Shown here piece by piece: positions 56,358 to 64,000 of a stretch of DNA of 64,000 nucleotides. The notes beneath the pieces are model-generated. The model saw nothing but the letters and a program-made list of their open reading frames with translations. It had not been told where the DNA came from and made no database searches. This DNA comes from Lumbricus terrestris (Eukaryota > Annelida > Clitellata > Crassiclitellata > Lumbricidae), in assembly GCA_949752735.1 (NCBI GenBank), contig OX457036.1, forward strand, positions 90,215,687-90,279,686. The letters run 5' to 3'. A program made the position numbers and the translations under genes. Numbering within the stretch: the stretch's first letter is position 1; every line of letters begins with the position of its first letter.

Positions 56358-58615
56358 ATGATTCGCTTTGTCATTTTAACATCACTGATAACCGTTTACC
56401 TCCTCAATGGCGTGGTTTGTCCGCCCGTCACCCAACCACCACCACCAACCAAATCAGAAGAGGATGAGAGTGAGCAAGGCAAGGTTGGTACATGGCCTGT
56501 ACAAATCATCTGTACATTGTGAGGCCAGGGTGATGCAGTAACAGTAGCAGTTTAATTTGGGTCTCTGCAATATGATACTAATGAGAATTTATGCAACGCT
56601 GCTTTCTGATGACTACTTAGCTTTGGTCAAAGAAGAGGAAAGTTTCAAGATGAAGGTGAATTGAAACGTTATTTATAGGGTTAAGATGCACATTAGACGG
56701 TATCACGACTGAAAGATAAATAATGTTAGGAAGACTTCTCTAGGTGATTGGTCCTCTTAGCATATCATACGGTCATGCCAATGTGGGTGATGTTACCATC
56801 AGTATGGTCCTCTCAGTACGGCATATGCTGATTATGCTCCTGTCAGCATGGGTATGCTCCTGGGCCATAATTTTGAGCATTATATTATTTTTACTGAGTA
56901 ATATTTAATTAATACTGTATGTGAATAATGCAATAGATGTATTATGTAATTAGTATACTTTACCAAGACGTCCTTATAAAATGTGTTGCTATTATAAAAA
57001 TTCTTGTATAACATGCTTAGGTTGGACATGGACTACAATTTATTTCAGGTGTGGTATATCGCCTAATTGTTATAAGGCAGTTTATTTTAAATGCATGAAT
57101 TCCAGTAAATGCAATGTAAGGACATTCCTGCATAGTTGAAAACTTAACTGTAGTTGCAAAGTTAATCCTGTTACAGAAAATTGCCATTTATGTTGGTACC
57201 AAGTTATGCACTTCAGTGATATTCAATGTCCCATGTGTCCATGTATCATTTTCAGTGTTTTCCTTTGGAAAAAAGAAAATCCTGACATTATTTGATACCG
57301 GTTTAAAGAATTGTATTGAATTTGGATTTGAGTTGTTTGTGAATTACCATTTAGTTGACATGTTTTACAGAATATGGGCCTTGAGTATGAACGCTACCTC
57401 AAGGAGGTAGTTGGAGTTTTAGAATCCGATGAGGGCTTTAGGAAGAAGCTTGAGGAGTCTAATATATCTGAGATACAGGTAACACTGCACATTGAGAGAT
57501 GCATGTGGAATGCTAGGATAAGACGTGATTTAGTGTCTGCTTTTCAGAATTACTTGACTTCAACTGAGCATTTTTAGATGTGTTCAGAGACAAGCATAGT
57601 ACTCAGAAGCCCAAATTGTTGAGTTTTTTTTCAGAAATTCTGTAATTTTGCATTTCTGATCCAGTTAAATCTGTGCAAAATCTCGTAGTTCCCGGCAATT
57701 AAACTTGGAACCTTTTGGGTACGGAGTTCATCAATATTAGCAAGAAATTCCAACTCTCCCATGTATTAGAATATGATAAATTACAGTACAATGATATGAA
57801 TGGATTACTGTTCATATCATAATAGTTACAATTTATTAAATTAAGAGTTTGAAAACAGTAATTTTTATCATTAAAAGCTTATTTCTTCTGCATTTTTGGT
57901 CTTCTGTGTACAGTTGTTTATTCAATTTAAGTAAGACTACTTTCCTTTTTGTATTTTTGTTGAATTTCTGATTTCTTTGTTTTCCTGCATGCAATGATTC
58001 CACTTTTGATGCTTTTGTTTATTGTGCTGTTATTAAAGTGCATGATGCTTGTTAACTGTTATTCTGTAAATCTCACGTAATATTGCATGCATTATGTTTG
58101 CTGCAGTGTTAATCCTTGTAACAGCTTACTTATTTTGAGATTGTGTTGTAGAAATGTCATATATCTTTTTCGTATATAGGTTTTATTTGTATATCTTTAT
58201 GTATTTTATTTATTTATTTATTTTGATTGTTTATATGATCGATACTTAAGGTTAAGTTATGTTTTGACAGTATTATTGATTCCTTTTATCCTTTTCCTTT
58301 ACACCAAGATCTGCAGAGTTTTAATTTTAGTTGCATGTGAATTTATATGCTTTGTTGTATGCTATCTTTGTGTATGCATGGCTGTTGTACACAACCTTTT
58401 GCATGTTCACGTTGATGCATGCTTTTTCTATTCCCTTGCATGTTGTGCTTATTGTGATTGATTTGCTTTTTATGCTGATCAGTAATTCGTTTCTGTATGT
58501 CCAGCTGAATGAGTTGACCTATGACAAGTACTTGCAAGAGGTGATGGGCTTACTCATGACGGACACGAACTTTGCGAGCAGAATGATGGAAACAGCCGGC
58601 AATAAGACGGCCGAG
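56358..58615 (+). CDS. NUCB: Nucleobindin (NUCB1/NUCB2-type), 5' coding exons, 3' incomplete
   Basis: Secretory-pathway calcium-binding protein family; vertebrate NUCB2 also gives the peptide nesfatin-1. Exon 1 (56358-56483, 42 codons) follows a TTTTGTAG acceptor and begins with the ATG. It encodes a signal peptide (MIRFVILTSLITVYLLNGVV) and a Pro-rich then acidic linker. Exon 2a (57371-57478, 36 codons) encodes NMGLEYERYLKEVVGVLESD.. FRKKLEE, a clear match to the nucleobindin N-terminal segment with xGLxYxxYLxxVxxVLExDxxFRxKL. Exon 2b (58505-58615, 37 codons) is a diverged copy of it. All are phase 0. The leucine zipper, EF hands and the rest are not found before the window ends. NUCB1 versus NUCB2 cannot be decided, as invertebrates usually have one gene. 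Confidence 0.85.
57371..57478 (+). CDS. NUCB: Nucleobindin exon 2a (canonical)
   Basis: Bounded by TTTTACAG and GTAACA, 108 bases, phase 0 at both ends. It corresponds to the central part of vertebrate nesfatin-1 and ends at the residue pair (I/K or I/Q) where other nucleobindins continue with SG. Confidence 0.85.
58505..58615 (+). CDS. NUCB: Nucleobindin exon 2b (diverged duplicate)
   Basis: Bounded by GTATGTCCAG and GTTTAG, 111 bases, phase 0 at both ends. It encodes LNELTYDKYLQEVMGLLMTD.. FASRMMETAGNKTAE. Over the 24 aligned residues 4-27 it is identical to exon 2a at ten positions (L4, Y6, Y9, L10, E12, V13, G15, L17, D20, F23). The charged FRKKLEE end is replaced by FASRMME. It may be a mutually exclusive alternative or an extra included exon; the donor GTTTAG is weaker than most here. 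Confidence 0.75.
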
Positions 58616-58749
58616 GTTTAGTTAAACCTTTCCACAGTTCACTTCATCATTATTCATTCTTTTCTTATTCGATTTTATCTGGTACTTTACATACATAATT
58701 AAATTTTTAAAAACCTGTTTTTAGGACTTATGTATATCACCATTTCATC

Positions 58750-58927
58750 CAGGGCTTAAAGTGTGCCTGGACGGTCATGGACGGCGTCCATGCACTTGTT
58801 TTAAAATCTGAGCGCCATCCAGCCACTTATTGGTGAGCACAGACTGGAAAGGTAAGGGGCGTCCAGGGACTTCTTTTGGAGAGGCAAGGGGCGCCCAGGC
58901 ACTTATTTTTCCACACTTTAGGCACTG
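58750..58927. mobile_element. 178-bp hAT-like MITE, TSD ATTTCATC
   Basis: Ends CAGGGCTTAAAGTGTGCC and, on the other strand, CAGTGCCTAAAGTGTGG, with a perfect 8-bp duplication, ATTTCATC, at 58742-58749 and 58928-58935. The short core has three diverged GGNGCCCAGGCACTT-like words. It lies just after exon 2b of the nucleobindin gene. Confidence 0.85.
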
Positions 58928-59729
58928 ATTTCATCACAATGACCAATCAGAATAATCTGTAGTTGAAGTGTAGTGGAAACTGGTGTGTGTACACATAATA
59001 ATGTTGTGTGTTGGTGGTGGTACACTCATGATCAAAATGGAGCAGTGACTGTGGTGGTGTGCTATTAAAGGAAGGATGTTGGAAAAGGTCTTTACTTTCA
59101 GCCCTGATTTGTTTATAATGATTGAGTTTTTTTGTACATAAATTTTCTTGGCCTTTCTGCTACTTAATCTTTCTCAGTATCATATATATCTTAAGTTTAT
59201 TATTCATCTCTATTACAGCTGGTACTGATTAAAGTAATCATAATAAACAAATCTCCAAAATTGATTAATTTAGTTTAAGTTAAATAAAGCATGAAAATTG
59301 TGAAAAATGAAGTCACTAAGTTTTGGTAATACTTGCTTTGTGCAAAAAAGTTGTTTATTGATATGAAAAACAATTTGTTTTGTCGCCATCTTAGATTTTT
59401 CTTATGCCACCTCAAATTTAAAATCATTGCTTAATGTTCCACTCAAAAGTTTCTTGGAAAATGGTTGCTTGGCATCATGAGATAACTAAAAAAATTATTC
59501 TAACATTATTTGATTGCAATTTTCAATATTTAATAGATTAATTAATTATTTCTTAAAATCTGCAGCCCTAGTCAGGATAAATTTTGTCACACTTTGTCTA
59601 ATCATTCTGTGCATGATTATATTTCTGTTTTATATAAAGTTATATTATGAGTTTATGACTCATTGTGCATGAACTGTATTGTGCATGTTAAATACTTTCA
59701 TGCTTCAAGTTAAATTGCATTTCAAGTTT

Positions 59730-60025
59730 TTCTGTCTCTGTGCATCTGCTCTCCCACCCCTGTCTTGTTCTGTCTCTCTCTGTACCTCTAGGTCTCTGTC
59801 ATCTTTCTCTGTCGGTCTCTTTCTCTCTGTCTAGTGTCTGTCTTCTTTCACTGTCTAAGGCTGTTTGTCACTGTGCCTGTCTGTCTGTCTGTATCTGTTC
59901 CTCTGTTGCTCTGTTGTTCGTTTGTGTCTATCTATCTCTCTGTTTGTTTCTTGTATCTGTCTGTCTCTGTGTAACTGTCACTGTCTGTCTGTCTCTCTCT
60001 GTCTTTCTCTCAATTTCTCTGTGTG
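59730..60025. repeat. CT-rich (TCTG/TCTC) microsatellite
   Basis: About 300 bases of imperfect TCTG, TCTC and TGTC words. The Leu/Ser/Cys-rich ORFs over it are artefacts. Confidence 0.85.
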
Positions 60026-60437
60026 TGTCTCACATGCATGCACACACTGTCTTATATGTAATATACACTTTGTTTATTTAACTCAGTTAGTTAGCCAACG
60101 TGCCCTTTCATGAGATACTGAAGGGATGTTATATTAGGTATCTTGCTACAGACATTTATATATGGCATAACTAATTTCGTTCTGAGAGCAGACAACTAGA
60201 CATAGATCTTTGAGTATCAGGTGAAGCGTTTCCTCTTTCATGCTTCAATGTTTCGCTTTCCATGATGCAAGGAAACGGGATAGGTTTACGTGTGCTTAAG
60301 TGACCAATATGTTGGAAAATGGAAGCATGCTAATGAAGTACCTCTCAAAAATTCTGTTGAAGTTAAATTGCATTTCAAGTTTTTTATATGAATAACAGCA
60401 ACTGTAAGACAATGTTCAGATAACTGTAACAATGACC

Positions 60438-60641
60438 ACTGGTGGACCTTGCTCACGTGCTTGACTCAGCCTTCCACTCCCTATGGGGCAGTGGTAAAAT
60501 AGCAGCAGTAGGACTGATTGACACCTAACAGGCTGCTATGCAGTTATAAACTTGACACTCATTTCATTTGTTGTCATGTGTTCCTACTATTTAATGTGAT
60601 CATGCTGCCATTTGTTAGTATGAATTAAAACTGATGAATAT
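60438..60641 (+). mobile_element. 5'-truncated SINE, relative of 49588-49846
   Basis: Shares the body from GCCTTCCACTCCCTATGGGG through TTGACACCTAACAGGCTGC to TTTGTTAGTATGAATTAAAA with the SINE at 49588, but lacks the tRNA-like head. Confidence 0.6.
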
Positions 60642-60851
60642 ATTTGGAGCTCAACCAATGTGGGTTGAGCTTTCCCAGAGATGAAATATCAACTACCTGT
60701 AGCAGGGCTTGGTCTCTTTGGATATCATTTTGAAATATATTGATTTAGTAAAGGTGCAAGCATTCCCTATTGTGAACACTTCTGCTTTGGAGCCATAGCA
60801 TATTGCAAATTTATTCTAAAATTGAGCATCTATTTAATTTACATGCTGGTT

Positions 60852-61172
60852 TAACATCTCCTTGGTTATGCTCTGGCCTATCTATGCGAGCTATACTTTC
60901 CAGCATCTGTTGTGCTAGCTCGCAGATGAGCCCTTTGCTCTGTGTCTAGCGAGGGATCTTCTGGTCCCTCATGTTGAAACCTCAAATGCCAGCGTCGTGC
61001 TTTCTCAGTTGTAACTCCATCTGTCTGGAACAATCCGTTACCTTAGGTTTATCTGTGAATGTGTTTATACGTCAGTGTTTTAAAAGCTATTTGTATCAGC
61101 ATGGTTGGAATTGTAGCACCTCTGTGTGGGCTTCTTGAAGATGCGCTATATAAATTCTTGGAATGAATGAAT
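60852..61172 (+). mobile_element. Degenerate LINE 3' fragment, same family as 53783-54421
   Basis: Line-by-line similarity to 54085-54420: the CAGCATCTGTTGTGCTAGCTCGC, CCAGCGTCGTGCTTTCTCAG and GCGCTATATAAATTCTTGG blocks recur in order, with frame-breaking changes, and it ends in AATGAATGAATGAA. Confidence 0.8.
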
Positions 61173-61228
61173 GAATTGCAGAACTTAGGTTTATCTGTGA
61201 ATGTGATATAGGAATATTTACCTTAACT

Positions 61229-62138
61229 CAGAGGTTCTCAACCTTTTTACGTGTGCGACGCACTAAATTTGCAACCGAATTTTGTGACACACCATGCAAA
61301 TCATGATAATCATCATATTATGTGAACACCTTTCAAATTAAAATAGGCTTATGTTAATGTCAAAATAGCTTATATATTTTAAATTGTTAAAAATTCCAAT
61401 GAATGTTTACACTGCTTTTTGGACACTTTAAACTTGGGGCCTTACCCATTAACGAGACTAATGAATGAACATGATAGATAGCTAGGTCTATATAATATTT
61501 TAGGTTATAAAAAAGTAGAAAGTCATAATAGCTATATCATTATCATGGATAACTAGAAAGTACAGGAAACTTTTAGTCAGAAAGTTTGGGTCATTGGAAC
61601 CTCGGTGCCCCTGGACGTGTCCAACTACATTTATTAAGGTTGTTTGGCTCTAAATACGCAAACAGGCTGAGAGGGGCACATTTCCGCATCATTCGCAAAA
61701 TTTCTGTTTCATAAATGTAGCTTTCCCCCATTATTTTAGAATTTACAGCATTGGGTAACAGTCTATTCGGTGCATTTACTAACGTGCTATACCGTATACA
61801 TGTAGGTTGAGTCGGCATGCACATTTCCATGTCCGCAAAATGTGTCATGCATGTAGGCCTACAGGTATACCGGAACACCTTTTGTGTTGTCTACAAAACA
61901 AACATTGTGGTCGCTCCAGATTGGGATGAAGTGGAATATATAGAGTGCTATGAATTCTGACAACCTACGCCCGCTAAACTGATAAGTAGGTTTAAGTAAG
62001 TCAACATTATACAAGAACGACCGGTGTACACTGTGAGAATTCGCGACACACCAATTCTTCGTGACACACCAACGACACACCATTTTTATGCGACACACCG
62101 CCGGTCTATTCGTGACACACTAGTGGTGAGAACCTCTT
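61229..62138. mobile_element. hAT-like element, 910 bp, TSD CCTTAACT
   Basis: Left end CAGAGGTTCTCAACCTTTTT; right end on the other strand AAGAGGTTCTCACCACTAG. Perfect 8-bp duplication CCTTAACT at 61221-61228 and 62139-62146. Both ends carry clustered CGACACACC/GTGACACAC words (six or so at 62042-62120), a likely subterminal motif. No transposase; ORFs inside are short. It lies in the intron after nucleobindin exon 2b. Confidence 0.9.
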
Positions 62139-62146
62139 CCTTAACT

Positions 62147-62748
62147 GATCAATATTGGTTTAAGGACTTAGCTATAATTATTCTACTTTTTGCCACTGAA
62201 ATAACTTCAATATCTGACTGCATTTTGCACATTAGCGATGTTTATTTACAAGGACTCTCCTAATCTGAATAATTTAATATACACTTCAGTTATGAGAACA
62301 GTTGTGGTAATTTACAAAAGTTATTACTTGAAATCACAGTAACTATATTCATTAGAAAAACCATCCTAAATTGTACCATATTTAAATAAATAGCGTATAA
62401 TTAGTATAAATTGTTTGAATCACACGCATAATATAAATTCATGAAATGAATTACCTGCAATTGCAAAGTTCACAAATTTTGCAGGATGTTACAATTTAAT
62501 AAATACATTTAAAATGATAACATTTACAAAGCATAAAATATTAATGACTTTATTAAATATATTAAAAATCATAACATTTGCAAAGCATAAAATATCACTT
62601 GCCTACGATCTAACAGAAGCACTTGCAGGTGATTTGTTCATTCGGAAATGTTCGTTGATTAAGAATGTTTGTTGATCATTGTCTTTAGTCCTGTTAATCG
62701 TCCACTCGATGGTAGGCATCTTGGTGTGTGTCAAATCGATGTTTTCTA
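62147..62748. other. AT-rich intron segment with a small duplication
   Basis: Two copies of a unit holding CATAACATTTGCAAAGCATAAA or CATTTACAAAGCATAAAATA (about 62512 and 62570) form a short direct duplication. A minus-strand ORF of about 36 codons (MPTIEWTINRTKDNDQQTF..) lies directly downstream of the 195-aa ORF in another frame, at about 62608-62718. Confidence 0.5.
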
Positions 62749-63336
62749 TCACATGTGTTTAGCGGTATCCCATTTTGTGCCACCATCAAGAGTAATGATG
62801 TGTGGAACAACGATGTTGACCCAGGCCTTCAGGCTGTCATAGTCGTTTGTTCGCCATGGTTTTGTGACCATGGTATCATTTCTGTACAGGTAGGGATTTA
62901 CTGTGCCTGTTAGATCTTCTATGCGATCTTCGTCTGTCGGCTCTTCTGCCTCCATTTGTTCCTGTATGGCATTGTCAACGAATTCATTAAGGTTTTCATC
63001 ATCAGGTGGCACCAGAAGCAGAGCAAGCTGTTTAACACCATTTGTTGTTATAACGCTATGGCAGCGGATGATCCTGTAGTCGTTGAATCCACTGAGGGGA
63101 ACCAGGGCACGCCAGTGTATGTCATCACGTTTGCCTTCTTTTGGGTAAAGTGTATATAGAGGTCGGCCACCTTCTCTAAGAGTCGTTGAGAGGAACACCC
63201 CCTCTTTGATCCACTCCGTCATCACTCCATTGTAATATTCGTCGATATCTGTTGTTTGCAGATGTGTCCAGTTTGGCCGTGGTCCCGGTTTAGTGTGGTC
63301 TGTAACATGATACGCGTATTTTATTTCGTGTGACAT
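62749..63336 (-). CDS. Unrecognised 195-aa protein in a nucleobindin intron
   Basis: A continuous 195-codon minus-strand ORF with balanced composition (Tyr, Trp, His and Asp well spread), unlike the repeat-derived ORFs nearby. I do not recognise the family. Visible stretches: GVFLSTTLREGGRPLYTLYP at about residues 47-66, DIHWRALVPLSGFNDYRIIR at about 72-91, an acidic segment EQMEAEEPTDEDRIEDLTG at about 130-148, and WVNIVVPHIITLDGGTKWD near the end. No signal peptide. It ends at 62749, and a second short frame starts just after. It could be an intronless nested gene, a retrocopy, or part of a mobile element; flanking terminal repeats were not found. Confidence 0.5.
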   Translation of the reverse strand: MSHEIKYAYHVTDHTKPGPRPNWTHLQTTDIDEYYNGVMTEWIKEGVFLSTTLREGGRPLYTLYPKEGKRDDIHWRALVPLSGFNDYRIIRCHSVITTNGVKQLALLLVPPDDENLNEFVDNAIQEQMEAEEPTDEDRIEDLTGTVNPYLYRNDTMVTKPWRTNDYDSLKAWVNIVVPHIITLDGGTKWDTAKHM

Positions 63337-64000
63337 CGTGTTTTCGTTTGTCTATCTTCACGTTGTCGTTGTTCACTGTGTTCAAATCAGTTGCACAGCG
63401 GCAAGCAGCAGTTCTCAACTCGGTGTTTCTGACTGCTTTTATGCACAGATTGAGAACTGCTGAATCATGTTTCTGGGAATTCATTCCTTGACTTGATGGT
63501 TTTGTATTAGTCATATAAGCACTGATAGGTAGGTTTCATGCTTTTCTTAACGACATGACCGTGCAGTATGCTCCTTTTTCACTTTCGTATTTGCCATTGC
63601 TTTATTTTTAGCTCAAAAAGACATGGATATTTATACATTTGGGTTTTAATTCCATGTTTATGCATGCACTTTGCACTCGTCCACACGCACATGTGCACAT
63701 ACGCATACATTTTACTGCATGGACAGGGATGGGGAGAGAGAGGGAGAGCAGAGATTGGTGAGAGTGTGTTAGGGCATAAGAGGTACACCATGATGACAGT
63801 GACATTGTACTTGTCAAGCTCTTGGGTGTAATTGCTGGCAGTGATTATTGAGGGTGAACAGTGGATGCAAAGTCTGTACTTGTCATGCTTGATGTAAAAT
63901 TTGCCTTCTGCTTAGTAGTTTTTACTGCACTGTTGCGTGAGATGAGAAAAGCACTCGATATTTTTCAGAAAGTTTCCAGTGACATTTCAGCGCCAGATCA
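63337..64000. other. Window end, no gene assigned
   Basis: Likely still inside the nucleobindin intron. TTTTTCAG at 63961-63968 and ACATTTCAG at 63981-63990 could be 3' splice sites, but too little sequence follows to tell whether the next nucleobindin exon begins there. ORFs at 63568-63831 and the overlapping minus frames have no domain. Confidence 0.35.

Noticed and set aside
59740..60113. Leu/Ser/Cys-rich ORFs resembling a membrane protein
   Set aside because: They come from a TCTG/TCTC microsatellite.

Overview
This is animal (metazoan) nuclear DNA. Genes are split by GT-AG introns of roughly 0.1 to 5 kb, the proteins are animal families (CDK10, a BTB/C2H2 zinc-finger protein, a C2H2 protein, a nucleobindin-type secretory protein), and the space between is packed with eukaryotic transposons and simple repeats. 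No virus, CRISPR array or operon was seen. The palindrome TAGGCCTA and close variants recur in the left 20 kb. I do not name a species; a marine invertebrate or other deuterostome/lophotrochozoan-like genome would fit.

Layout. 1-15 kb: no convincing gene; a transposon end, a triplet array (1471-1753), a 1.4-kb hierarchical minisatellite (2061-3492), two hAT-like non-autonomous transposons with 8-bp target-site duplications (TSDs), two mariner-like foldback elements, a second relic of one hAT family, and a Helitron-like element carrying a GA-rich array. 15.5-17 kb: an unrecognised 472-aa ORF on the minus strand. 17-20.6 kb: three more TIR elements, one with a dimeric tRNA-derived SINE nested inside. 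21.3-34.0 kb: a 16-exon CDK10 gene (plus), with transposons and minisatellites in its introns. 35.9-41.9 kb: a convergent minus-strand gene whose three exons join in phase and encode five BED-like zinc-finger repeats, then a BTB domain, then C2H2 fingers. 42-45.8 kb: repeat debris and probable upstream regions. 45.8-50.2 kb: a 4-exon, 307-aa, four-finger C2H2 gene (plus). 50-56 kb: intergenic, with a LINE reverse-transcriptase fragment. 56.4-58.6 kb: the 5' end of a nucleobindin gene (plus) whose second coding exon exists in two related, same-phase copies; the rest runs past the window or lies in the large following intron. 62.7-63.3 kb: an unrecognised minus-strand 195-aa ORF.

The most interesting items are the duplicated nucleobindin exon, which covers the segment matching the nesfatin-1 core; the BED-like x5 / BTB / C2H2 architecture; and the set of non-autonomous 8-bp-TSD elements, seven with perfect TSDs, one of which amplified an internal 85-bp unit. 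The genes are unrelated in function. CDK10 is a nuclear kinase, the two zinc-finger proteins are likely DNA-binding, and nucleobindin is a secretory-pathway calcium-binding protein. Exon boundaries were deduced by eye from splice sites, phase and family similarity, with no transcript data.
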